From Antribacter gilvus (GTDB lineage: Bacteria > Actinomycetota > Actinomycetes > Actinomycetales > Cellulomonadaceae), in NCBI RefSeq assembly GCF_003946865.1, contig NZ_QXTH01000005.1, positions 186,001 to 250,000 on the forward strand: a stretch of DNA of 64,000 bases. Direction: 5' to 3'. The translations under genes and the position numbers were made by a program. Positions 34,536 through 42,000 of the stretch are shown piece by piece; the first letter of the stretch is position 1; every line of letters starts with the position of its first letter. The notes beneath the pieces are model-generated. The model ran no database searches. It was not told the DNA's origin and was given only the letters and a program-made list of their open reading frames with translations.

Positions 34536-34561
34536 GATGAGTTCTCCGCGCCCGGGTCGTC
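34536..34561 (+). promoter_or_regulatory. ECF-type promoter GATGAG-N16-CGTC upstream of DUF899
   Basis: GATGAG (34536-34541) and CGTC (34558-34561) have the same 16-base spacing seen before three other genes. Here the downstream gene begins about 50 bases later, leaving room for a short leader reading frame. Confidence 0.55.
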
Positions 34562-34568
34562 AGCCCTC

Positions 34569-34616
34569 GTGAAGCACCACACCCGGATCGACCGATCACG
34601 AGGAGCAGCAGCATGA
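34569..34616 (+). CDS. Possible 15-codon leader peptide overlapping the DUF899 start
   Basis: A GTG at 34569, seven bases after the CGTC box, opens a 15-codon frame (V/M-KHHTRIDRSRGAAA) whose TGA stop (34614-34616) overlaps the ATG of the DUF899 gene. Its position matches where a leaderless transcript would begin. The GAGGAG ribosome binding site of the next gene is inside it, so it could couple translation. This is inferred from layout; no homologue is claimed. Confidence 0.35.
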   Translation: MKHHTRIDRSRGAAA

Positions 34617-35395
34617 CCACCACGTCTCAGCAGCAGCATCAGCACGAGGGCCACGCCGAGCACCACGGCCCGCGCGCCCGCGCCCTCCCGGACGTCGTCG
34701 ACCGCGCGGCCTGGCTCGAGGAGCGGAACGCGCTCCTGGTCCGCGAGAAGGCCCACACGCACGAGGGCGACGCGATCGCGGCAGCCCGGCGCCGGCTGCC
34801 GATGACGGAGGTCGCGGTGCGCGACCTCGTCGGCGACAACGGCCCCACGTCGCTGCTCGACATCTTCGACGGGCGCGACGAGCTCCTGGTCTACAAGCAC
34901 ATGTTCCACACCGGAATGCCGATCGAGGACCAGTGCGAGGGGTGCACGTTCAGCGTGTGGAACCTGCACGACACCTCATACCTCGCGGCGGCGGGCATCT
35001 CGTTCGCCGTGTTCTGTGAGGGGCCGTGGGACGAGGCCGCGCAGCTGCGCGACTTCATGGGCTACACCCTGCCCTGGTACTCGGTCGCGGGGGTGGACGA
35101 CCCCGCGCTCGCCGGGGAGTTCGGCACCCTCGCGTGCTTCGTGCGGGAGGGCGACCGCGTCTTCCTCACGTACGACACCACCGGCCGCGGCATCGAGGCG
35201 ATCCTGCCGCAGATCCAGCTCCTCGACATGACGCCCTTCGGGCGCCGGGAGGCCTGGCAGGACTCGCCCGAGGGCCGGGTCGGCGAGCACGACCCGTGCT
35301 GGTACTGGCGCAAGGACGGCCGTCCGACGGCGCAGTGGACCCGCCCGGGCGCGACGCCCGTCGACCCGAACATCCCGCACCGCCACCACCACTGA
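34613..35395 (+). CDS. DUF899 family thioredoxin-like protein
   Basis: A 260-residue protein of the DUF899 (AhpC/TSA-like thioredoxin fold) family. Family features are the WLEERNALLVREKAHTHEGDAIAAARRRLPM region, LLDIFDGRDELLVYKHMF, a CEGCTF motif (CxxC, residues ~108-111) and FCEGPWDE, then CFVREGDRVFLTYDTTGRGIEAI and the C-terminal WYWRKDG region. The N-terminus is His/Gln-rich and the C-terminus ends HRHHH, possible metal ligands. The ATG has GAGGAG seven bases upstream. It is under the same ECF-type promoter as the DHFR-like and hydrolase genes. The biochemical activity of the family is unknown. Confidence 0.9.
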   Translation: MTTTSQQQHQHEGHAEHHGPRARALPDVVDRAAWLEERNALLVREKAHTHEGDAIAAARRRLPMTEVAVRDLVGDNGPTSLLDIFDGRDELLVYKHMFHTGMPIEDQCEGCTFSVWNLHDTSYLAAAGISFAVFCEGPWDEAAQLRDFMGYTLPWYSVAGVDDPALAGEFGTLACFVREGDRVFLTYDTTGRGIEAILPQIQLLDMTPFGRREAWQDSPEGRVGEHDPCWYWRKDGRPTAQWTRPGATPVDPNIPHRHHH

Positions 35396-35406
35396 GCGCC
35401 ACGGCG

Positions 35407-35457
35407 CCCCCGCCGAGATAGTGACTTCGTCCGACGGAGTCACTATCTCGGCGGGGG
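35407..35457. repeat. Palindrome family B, copy 3
   Basis: Outer arms CCCCCGCCGAGATAGTGACT and AGTCACTATCTCGGCGGGGG are perfect complements of 20 bases around a centre CGTCCGACGG with one flanking base. It lies between the convergent DUF899 and ribokinase genes and contains the ribokinase TAG stop (35443-35445, minus strand). Confidence 0.9.
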
Positions 35458-36384
35458 CGAGGGCGGGACCCGGCCGACACCGCCGGCCGACACCGCCACC
35501 TCCCCCGCGTCGGGTACCGCCGCCTGCGCGCCGTGCCGGGTGACGGTGATCGCCGCCGCGACCCCCGCGAGGTGCGCGGCCTCGGCGAGTCCCAGACCCC
35601 GCGCGAGCGAGGCCGCGAGCACGCCGCAGTAGGTATCACCGGCGCCGGTGGTGTCGACGACGTCGACCGGGATCCCCGGCAGCCGGACCAGCGGCGACCC
35701 TCGGCGGGCGACGAGGCTTCCATCACCGCCGAGAGTGACGACGACGGCGGGGACCCGGGCCAGCAGCGCGGCGGCGACGTCCGGCGTCGGACGGGGACCG
35801 GCGAGGCCCGCGGCCTCGTGCTCGTTGACCACGAGCACGTCGACCTGCTCCCACAGCGCGTCCGGCAGGTCGCGCCACGGTGCGGCGTTGAGGACGAACA
35901 GCGCGCCGCGCCGGCGAGCGCGGGCGGCGTCGAGGACGACGTCGACCGGAACCTCGAGCTGGGCGAGGACGACGTCGGCCACGGCGAGACGTCCCGCCTG
36001 CACCGTGCCGACCTGGACGTGCGCGTTAGCGCCGGGCGCCACGACGATGGCGTTCTCGCCGTCGGGCGACACGGTGATGAGCGCGGTACCGGTCGGGGCC
36101 GCGACGCGCGCGACGACGTCGGTCCGCACGCCCGCGGCGGCGAGCGACGCGAGCAGCAGGTCTGCCGCGTCGTCGCGGCCGAGCGCGCCCACGAACGTGG
36201 TGTCCGCTCCCCCGGCGCGCGCCGCCGCGACGGCCTGGTTCGCGCCCTTCCCGCCCGGCGTGCGGCGCAGCTCGCCGCCCAGGATCGTCTCGCCGCCCGA
36301 CGGGTGGCGCGGCACGTCGACCACCAGGTCGACGTTCGCCGAGCCGACGACGGCGACCCGCCCGGCACCGCGTGCTGACGCCAC
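35443..36384 (-). CDS. rbsK: Ribokinase (PfkB family)
   Basis: A 313-residue PfkB sugar kinase. N-terminal VAVVGSANVDLVVDVPRHP, the GGKGANQAVAAARAG signature near residues 43-57, the central LQLEVP-type strand (VLAQLEVPVDVVL) and the ATP/anion-hole motif DTTGAGDTYCGVLAASLARG near residue 240 are those of ribokinase. It phosphorylates ribose (or a close sugar) with ATP. The stop codon lies in palindrome B3. It follows the GH48 gene on the same strand but is separated by palindromes B4 and B5, so it is probably not co-transcribed with it. Confidence 0.9.
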   Translation of the reverse strand: MASARGAGRVAVVGSANVDLVVDVPRHPSGGETILGGELRRTPGGKGANQAVAAARAGGADTTFVGALGRDDAADLLLASLAAAGVRTDVVARVAAPTGTALITVSPDGENAIVVAPGANAHVQVGTVQAGRLAVADVVLAQLEVPVDVVLDAARARRRGALFVLNAAPWRDLPDALWEQVDVLVVNEHEAAGLAGPRPTPDVAAALLARVPAVVVTLGGDGSLVARRGSPLVRLPGIPVDVVDTTGAGDTYCGVLAASLARGLGLAEAAHLAGVAAAITVTRHGAQAAVPDAGEVAVSAGGVGRVPPSPPPR

Positions 36385-36440
36385 TCCCGCTCCGCTCCAT
36401 GAGGTCCGGCTGACGGAGGAAACGGTACGTGGCAGACCAG

Positions 36441-36481
36441 GCCGAGACAGTTCGTCCGTCCGACGAAGTCACTGTCTCGGC
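36441..36481. repeat. Palindrome family B, copy 4
   Basis: Arms GCCGAGACAGT / ACTGTCTCGGC with centre CCGTCCGACGAAG. It is the first of two adjacent family B copies, separated by ten bases, between GH48 and ribokinase. Confidence 0.88.
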
Positions 36482-36491
36482 AAACGACCGC

Positions 36492-36534
36492 CGCCGAGGT
36501 AGTGCGCCCGTCGGACGGACGCACTACCTCGGCG
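36492..36534. repeat. Palindrome family B, copy 5
   Basis: Arms CGCCGAGGTAGTGCG / CGCACTACCTCGGCG with centre CCCGTCGGACGGA. It lies 22 bases after the GH48 stop. Tandem placement with copy 4 suggests a double terminator. Confidence 0.88.
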
Positions 36535-36556
36535 AGGGGGTGGCTCCCCTACCGCG

Positions 36557-39538
36557 TCAGCGGCAGGTCACCGTGGTGTTCGACGGCGGCGCGCCGCTGC
36601 CGATGTACCCGAACGTGGTGCTGCCACGGGCCGGGAGGCTGCCGTTCCATGCCGCGTTCGTCGCGGTGGCGACGCTCCCGGACACGGTGACGTTCGCGCT
36701 CCAGTACTGCTGGAGCCCGCCCGGCGCGAGGTTCCACGACGCGCTCCAGCTCGTGATCGCCGCGGCTCCGGCGGTCACGGTGACCTCGCCCTGGTAGCCG
36801 GAGCCCCAGGAGCTGACCGTGCGGTACGTCGCGGTGCACTTGCCCGCCGGCACGGACGGGCTGGTGGTGGCGGTCACGGGGGCCGACGCCGCGGACACGT
36901 TACCGGCCTGGTCACGAGCGCTCACCGTGTACTGGTACGCGGTGGCCGCCGTCAGGCCGGTGTTCGTGTACGACGTGCCGGGCACCGTCGCGACGAGCGT
37001 GCCGCCGCGCCGCACCTCGTAGCCGGTCACGCCCACGTTGTCGGTCGACGCCGTCCAGGCGAGCGACGCCGACGTCTCCGTCACGCCGGTCACCCGCAGC
37101 CCGGCGGGCACGGTGGGTGCCTGGGTGTCGCCGCCTCCGGTCCCGGTGGTCGTGGCGGTCACCGCGGCCGACGCCGCGGACACGTTCCCGGCCGCGTCTC
37201 TGGCCGTCACCGTGTACCGGTACGCGGTGCTCGGGGTCAGCCCGGAGTCGGTGTAGGTGGTGCTGTTGACCGTCGCGACGAGCGTGGTGCCCCGCCGCAC
37301 CTCGTACCCGGTGACGCGCACGTTGTCCGTCGAGGCCGTCCAGGACAGCGACGCCGTCGTGGTGGTGGTGCCCGTGACGGTCAGGCCTGTCGGGACGCTC
37401 GGCGCCACCGTGTCGACCGGGGGCTCGCCGCTGTCGCCGAAGAGCCGGTCGTAGTCCGCGAGCGCCGTCGCGACCGCCGTCTGCGCCCAGAACCGGTGGT
37501 ACCGGAACTGGGGCGCGGGACCGCCGTCGAGGTGCGCCTGGACCTTGTTCCAGTCCGGGTCGTCGAGGTAGAAGGTCCGGATGTCCAGGAAGGAGGCGCC
37601 GGGGGCGACGATGTCGCCGTTGGGCATGTCGCCGGACCAGCCCGGGGGCACGTAGACGCCGTTGCCGCCGGCCACGTACTCGTCGTCGAACCGGCCGAAG
37701 TCGCTCCGGGTCTCGAGGGCGGAGACGCCCTTGGCGTCGCTGTTCTGCTCCCAGATCGCGTCGAGGAGCGCCTTGGCGGTGTCGCGCGCCTCGATGTTGC
37801 CCGACGCGGCGGCGTAGTACATGAGGGTGCGGGCGAGCGCGCCGGCGACGCCGACGTCCTGCCCGTAGCTCCTGACGTCGACGGAGAGGCCCGAGTTGCT
37901 GCCCGGGTTGGCCGCGTTCCAGGTGTCGGGCTTGCCGGTCCAGGTGAGCTCGGACGGGATCTGCCACGTGGTGTCGGTGACCGTGATGTGGTCGATGACC
38001 CACGGGACCCACTTATCGAGGACGGCCTTGGCCTTGAGGTTGCCGGTCTCCTGGTAGAGCTGCGCGACGCGCTCGACGCCCCAGCCCTGCATGCCCATCC
38101 ACTGGTTCGACGGCGGGTCGTTGTAGACGGGCGCCTCGGTGTAGGCCATGCCGTAGAAGGTGGGCGTGCCGGCGGGGTGCGCGGCGTAGGCGCCGTCCCA
38201 GCTGTTGGTGGCGCCGCCGGCGATTCCGCCGTCGGGAGCCTGGAGCCAGGTGTAGAACTCGACCTGGCGGTCGAGGCTCTTCTGCCAGTCGGCGGTCGCC
38301 GTGGGCGACGACGGCTTGAGGTCGGGGTCGTTGGCGAGGGCCCAGGCGGCCATCGGGTTCTGGTAGCCGAAGTGTGCGTGGCTGGAGCCGATGCGCCAGG
38401 CCCACGGGCTCTGCGTGTTCAGCGAGCCACCCCAGGCGTAGTACCAGGACAGGAGGTAGTGGGCGCTGGTGCGTCCGCTGCCCGCGGCGCAGGACTGCGA
38501 CTGGCAGCCGATGGTCTTGAAGTACTTGTCGAACAGCGCGTACCGCAGGTAGTCGCCCATCTTGGACGCCTTGCCGACGGTCGAGGCGACGGCCTCGGGC
38601 TGGCCCTGCTCGGTCGCGAACTTGTTGGCCCAGTACGCGGCCTCGACGGCGCGGGCGTCGGCGTCGGGCGCGTTGGTGTACTTCCACTGCTTCGCGTAGG
38701 ACCCGTCACCGGTGAAGATGTCGAGGAAGCCGTTGGGGCCGCCGTAGCTGAAGTCGTCGATCGACGGCTGCGGGATGGTCTCCCAGACGGACTCCTGCGG
38801 GCCGCGCTGGAACGTGTTGATGTACGAGGTGCCCTGGTGCGTGGGGCCGAGCAGCGTCGAGGAGCCCGGCGCGGCGCCGAAGCCGTAGATGTTGTCGACG
38901 TCTGCCAGCCAGTGCATGCCGTAGATCTCGGAGGTGCCGTAGGTCGAGCGGAGCTCGGCGGCGATCGGGTCGGTCCCCACGGAGACGCCGCTGTTGAGCG
39001 CGGACGGGTACTGGCTCGGGTGGTTGAACTCGGAGGCGTACGTGGCGGGGCTGCCGGCGTTGTACGCGCCGTTGGTCGGCTGGTTCGCCGTCTGCGGGAT
39101 CATGTACTCCTCGAGGGTGTCCCAGGCGTGGTTGAACGGGGCCCAGTCCCCGGTCACCTGCCCGTACGACGTCTCGAGCCAGAGCCAGAAGGAGTACGCC
39201 TCGGACGTGGTCTCGTGCCCGTAGTCGGGGGCCTCGACCATGAGGGTCTCGACGGCGTGGTACGGGATGCCCTGCGGCGAGAAGTACCCGTTGGCCGGGT
39301 CGTGGATCTTGTCGTACAGCTGGAGGAAGCGCTGCGTGTACTCCCCGTCCACGAGGGCCGTCACCTCGGCCTTCGTGGGAGAGCCTGCCACCGGCGCGGC
39401 GGCGGTCGCGGGCTGGACCGCTGCGAAGCCGGCCAGCACGAGGGCTGTCGACGCGAGCACCGCGACGGCGCCCGCGCGCCGACGTCCGGGTGGGGCTGGC
39501 GGGCGCGCCGCCCGCACGGTGGATCCTTGTCGTCGCAT
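36557..39538 (-). CDS. Secreted GH48 cellulase (reducing-end cellobiohydrolase) with two FN3 and CBM2
   Basis: A 993-residue exoglucanase of the usual actinobacterial GH48 layout. Residues 1-47 are a signal peptide (ending QPATAAA). The GH48 (alpha/alpha)6 domain runs from ~50 to ~690, with YFSPQGIPYHAVETLMVEAPDYGHETTSEAYSFW; Glu113 in TSEAYSFW is the expected acid. Then come two FN3 domains (~706-790 and ~802-890) and a CBM2 (~896-993, CTATYRTVSSWGSGYQGEVTVTAG). It attacks crystalline cellulose from the reducing end. A LacI-type core lies upstream (39645-39656) and two family B palindromes follow the stop. GH48 is normally single-copy and the key cellulase of cellulolytic bacteria. Confidence 0.95.
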   Translation of the reverse strand: MRRQGSTVRAARPPAPPGRRRAGAVAVLASTALVLAGFAAVQPATAAAPVAGSPTKAEVTALVDGEYTQRFLQLYDKIHDPANGYFSPQGIPYHAVETLMVEAPDYGHETTSEAYSFWLWLETSYGQVTGDWAPFNHAWDTLEEYMIPQTANQPTNGAYNAGSPATYASEFNHPSQYPSALNSGVSVGTDPIAAELRSTYGTSEIYGMHWLADVDNIYGFGAAPGSSTLLGPTHQGTSYINTFQRGPQESVWETIPQPSIDDFSYGGPNGFLDIFTGDGSYAKQWKYTNAPDADARAVEAAYWANKFATEQGQPEAVASTVGKASKMGDYLRYALFDKYFKTIGCQSQSCAAGSGRTSAHYLLSWYYAWGGSLNTQSPWAWRIGSSHAHFGYQNPMAAWALANDPDLKPSSPTATADWQKSLDRQVEFYTWLQAPDGGIAGGATNSWDGAYAAHPAGTPTFYGMAYTEAPVYNDPPSNQWMGMQGWGVERVAQLYQETGNLKAKAVLDKWVPWVIDHITVTDTTWQIPSELTWTGKPDTWNAANPGSNSGLSVDVRSYGQDVGVAGALARTLMYYAAASGNIEARDTAKALLDAIWEQNSDAKGVSALETRSDFGRFDDEYVAGGNGVYVPPGWSGDMPNGDIVAPGASFLDIRTFYLDDPDWNKVQAHLDGGPAPQFRYHRFWAQTAVATALADYDRLFGDSGEPPVDTVAPSVPTGLTVTGTTTTTASLSWTASTDNVRVTGYEVRRGTTLVATVNSTTYTDSGLTPSTAYRYTVTARDAAGNVSAASAAVTATTTGTGGGDTQAPTVPAGLRVTGVTETSASLAWTASTDNVGVTGYEVRRGGTLVATVPGTSYTNTGLTAATAYQYTVSARDQAGNVSAASAPVTATTSPSVPAGKCTATYRTVSSWGSGYQGEVTVTAGAAAITSWSASWNLAPGGLQQYWSANVTVSGSVATATNAAWNGSLPARGSTTFGYIGSGAPPSNTTVTCR

Positions 39539-39644
39539 GGTGTTGACTCCTTCGTCGGGAAGCTCGTCACTGAGCACCTCACAGGGCCCGGCCAGGGTCG
39601 GGCCGCGCCCACTGTCGCCCCGGCCCCGAGGCGCGACAACGGAC

Positions 39645-39656
39645 TTAACCGATTCA
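39645..39656. promoter_or_regulatory. LacI-family operator-like site upstream of GH48
   Basis: TTAACCGATTCA contains AACCGATT, a near-palindrome with the central CG typical of LacI-family operators. It differs by one base from the AACCGGTT core found in the LacI gene's own operators (55766, 55885) and upstream of the CBM2 pair. Confidence 0.45.
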
Positions 39657-39730
39657 CACGAAACGGCGGAATCCCGCCTGGTAAGCGCAATCCCGGGCCG
39701 TATCGGTTCGATCCAGGACGACACCCCACC

Positions 39731-39756
39731 GATGAGTTCCGGGCGGCTCCGTCGTC
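39731..39756 (+). promoter_or_regulatory. ECF-type promoter GATGAG-N16-CGTC
   Basis: GATGAG (39731-39736) and CGTC (39753-39756), spacing 16, with the ATG at 39766 nine bases on. The sequence from GATGAG to the ATG is almost identical to 24983-25020. Confidence 0.6.
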
Positions 39757-39765
39757 GGACAGGGC

Positions 39766-40566
39766 ATGACTACTCACGCAACGACCGGCCGCGGCGACAG
39801 CGTCGCCTACGACCTGCGCGGCTCCGGCCCCGCCCTCGTCTTCATCGCGGGGGCGGGGCCCGACCGCGCCACCGACCCCATCACCACCGCGACCGCCGAG
39901 CTCGCCGCGGCGCAGGGCCTCACCACCGTCGTGTTCGACCGCCTCGGCCGGGGCGAGAGCCCGGCCGAGGGACGGCTCGACCTGGACCGGGAGCTCGACG
40001 CGATCGCCACGATGATCGAGGTCGCGGGCGGCCCCGCGGTCCTGTGCGGGCACTCGTCCGGCTGCTCGCTCTCGCTCGCGGCAGCCGACCGCGGGCTCCC
40101 GGTGACGGGCCTGGCGCTCTGGGAGGCTCCCCTGAGCGACCCCGCGGAGGTGACCCAGGCCTGGGCCGACGAGGTCGAGCGCCTCCTGGACGCCGGCGAC
40201 CACCAGAACGCCATGCGGCACTACATGAAGGACATGCCGCCGGAGTGGCTGGGGGGCATGGAGTCGTCGCCGGAGTGGCCGGTGCTGGCGCGGACCGTGG
40301 CGTCGTACCGGGCCGACGCCCAGTCGCTCGCCTGGGCACAGCGGGCGATCGAGGACCGGAAGCTCGGCGGGATCGACGCGCCCGTCCTCGCCATGTACGG
40401 GACGGAGACGTTCCCCGGGATGCCGGAGGCGGCGGCGGACATCGCCGCCGGCGTGCGCGACGGGTCGACGACGGCCGTGGCCGGCGCGTGGCACAGCTGG
40501 GAGCCCGAGGCGATGTCGGCCGAGCTGGTGGCGTTCACGAAGCGGTGCGCGGGCGTCGGCGGCTGA
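39766..40566 (+). CDS. Alpha/beta hydrolase
   Basis: A 266-residue alpha/beta hydrolase. VAYDLRGSGPALVFIAGAGPDRAT leads to VVFDRLGRGESPAEG and the elbow CGHSSGCSLSLAAA with Ser near residue 92; a late acid and GAWHSWEPEA supply the rest of the triad. It is not closely similar to the hydrolase at 25018 except in promoter sequence. The ATG lies nine bases after the CGTC of an ECF-type promoter, so the transcript is probably leaderless. Divergent from GH48 across a 227-base region. Confidence 0.85.
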   Translation: MTTHATTGRGDSVAYDLRGSGPALVFIAGAGPDRATDPITTATAELAAAQGLTTVVFDRLGRGESPAEGRLDLDRELDAIATMIEVAGGPAVLCGHSSGCSLSLAAADRGLPVTGLALWEAPLSDPAEVTQAWADEVERLLDAGDHQNAMRHYMKDMPPEWLGGMESSPEWPVLARTVASYRADAQSLAWAQRAIEDRKLGGIDAPVLAMYGTETFPGMPEAAADIAAGVRDGSTTAVAGAWHSWEPEAMSAELVAFTKRCAGVGG

Positions 40567-40582
40567 GTGCGAGACTTCCCGT

Positions 40583-41008
40583 ATGGCTGACGACTGGGCG
40601 ACGCAACGGGGAGAGGCTGTGCGGGTGCAGGCGGAGCGCCTCCACGCACGCCAGGACGCCGAGCACGCGCGGGCGTCCGCCCTGCTGCAGCAGTTCGTCG
40701 CCGCCGCGGTGGCTGCGGGCCTGGCTCCCGAAGAGCTCCAGGTCCGCGGCTACGGCGGCCGGGGCGTCGCACGGACCCCGCTGCGCGGCTGGTACCTGCG
40801 GGTCGACCGGACCGCGGGCGTGAGCACCGACGGCGACTTCTACGTGCTCACCGCGCCGCTCTCGCTGCTCGACCGCGTCCGCGGCGTGCGGCCGCTGCCG
40901 AAGAAGCCGCCGATGATCCTCGGCGCGGGCGGCAAGGACGGCGACTCGGTCGAGCTCGTCGACGCCCTGGAGCGCCTCCTGCCGGGCTGGCGGTCGCGGC
41001 GGCCATGA
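40583..41008 (+). CDS. Conserved-looking hypothetical protein
   Basis: A 141-residue soluble protein. Residues 1-55 are a predicted helix (VRVQAERLHARQDAEHARASALLQQFVAAAVAAGL). Residues 56-140 form an alpha/beta-like region with GWYLRVDRTAGVSTDGDFYVLTAPLSLLDRVRG and GGKDGDSVELVDALERLLPGW, a pattern I recall from uncharacterised actinobacterial proteins but cannot name. Its stop overlaps the next start by ATGA, so it is translated with the GH114 lipoprotein. Confidence 0.7.
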   Translation: MADDWATQRGEAVRVQAERLHARQDAEHARASALLQQFVAAAVAAGLAPEELQVRGYGGRGVARTPLRGWYLRVDRTAGVSTDGDFYVLTAPLSLLDRVRGVRPLPKKPPMILGAGGKDGDSVELVDALERLLPGWRSRRP

Positions 41009-41835
41009 CCGGGCGCGTACCGCTCGGGCAGGTCGTGCGCGGGCTCGCGGCCGTGCTCGTGCTGCTCCTCGCGGCGTGCGGCACGCCGGGCGAAGGCGTG
41101 TCGCTGCCGCCCACCCACGGGGTGCTCGACTACCAGCTCGGCGGCGCGTACACGCCGCCCGGCGGACTCGACGTCGTGGTGCGGGACGCCACTGCCGAGC
41201 CCGCCGACGGCGCGTACAGCGTCTGCTACGTCAACGGGTTCCAGACGCAGCCGGGCGACGACCGCTGGCTCGACCACGAGGACCTCCTCCTGCACGACGG
41301 CGACGGGAAGCTCGTCGTCGACCCGGCGTGGCCCGACGAGCACGTCCTGGACCCGTCGACCGCCGAGCGGCGGGAGCGGATCCTGGCTCTCGTCGGCCCG
41401 GTCGTGACGGGGTGCGCGGACGCGGGCTTCGACGCCGTCGAGCTGGACAACCTCGACACCTGGACGCGGTTCGACGACCCGTCGACCGGCGTCGTCGACG
41501 CGGCGGGCGCCCGTGCGCTGGCCGCCGCCTACGTCGCGCTCGCACACGACGCGGGCCTCGCCGTCGGCCAGAAGAACGCCGCCGAGGTCGCCGCGACCGC
41601 CCGGGACGAGCTCGGCTTCGACTTCGCGATCGCCGAGGAGTGCGTCGCGTACGACGAGTGCGACGCCTACACCGCCGCGTACGGCGAGCACGTCCTCGTG
41701 GTCGAGTACCCGGACACCCTCGGCGTGCCGTTCGAGGAGGCGTGCGCGGACCCCGGCACGCCACCCCTGACCATCCTGCGCGACCGCGCCCTCGTCACGC
41801 CCGACGACCCGGGGTACGTCTACGAGCACTGCTGA
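41005..41835 (+). CDS. GH114-like lipoprotein (endo-alpha-1,4-polygalactosaminidase family)
   Basis: A 276-residue protein with a lipoprotein signal (VVRGLAAVLVLLLAACGTPG; lipobox LAAC, Cys near residue 29). The mature part matches the glycoside hydrolase family 114 / TM1410-like (beta/alpha)8 family: LDYQLGGAY, YVNGFQTQPGDD, AWPDEHVLD, the CADAGFDAVELDNLDTW motif with acidic catalytic residues near 155, GLAVGQKNAAE and FDFAIAEECVAYDEC. Family members hydrolyse alpha-1,4-galactosamine polymers. A surface-anchored enzyme against microbial exopolysaccharide is plausible. It is coupled to the upstream hypothetical gene. Confidence 0.85.
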   Translation: MTGRVPLGQVVRGLAAVLVLLLAACGTPGEGVSLPPTHGVLDYQLGGAYTPPGGLDVVVRDATAEPADGAYSVCYVNGFQTQPGDDRWLDHEDLLLHDGDGKLVVDPAWPDEHVLDPSTAERRERILALVGPVVTGCADAGFDAVELDNLDTWTRFDDPSTGVVDAAGARALAAAYVALAHDAGLAVGQKNAAEVAATARDELGFDFAIAEECVAYDECDAYTAAYGEHVLVVEYPDTLGVPFEEACADPGTPPLTILRDRALVTPDDPGYVYEHC

Positions 41836-41900
41836 GTCGCTTGCACCCGGCCGCCCGGCGCGCCACCCGGCGAGCCGGGTGAAACCACGACCACCATCTG

Positions 41901-41912
41901 GGAACCGGTTGA
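41901..41912. promoter_or_regulatory. LacI-family operator-like site upstream of the CBM2 pair
   Basis: GGAACCGGTTGA contains the perfect palindrome AACCGGTT, the same core as the LacI gene's own sites. It lies 89 bases upstream of the first CBM2 gene. Confidence 0.4.
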
Positions 41913-42000
41913 CGTGCATCCGGCCTGATCAGCAGGCTCCCGGTGCGGGCCCTCGCCTGTGTCAGACGCCGACGAAGCACGTCCGACCGGAAGGACAGCC

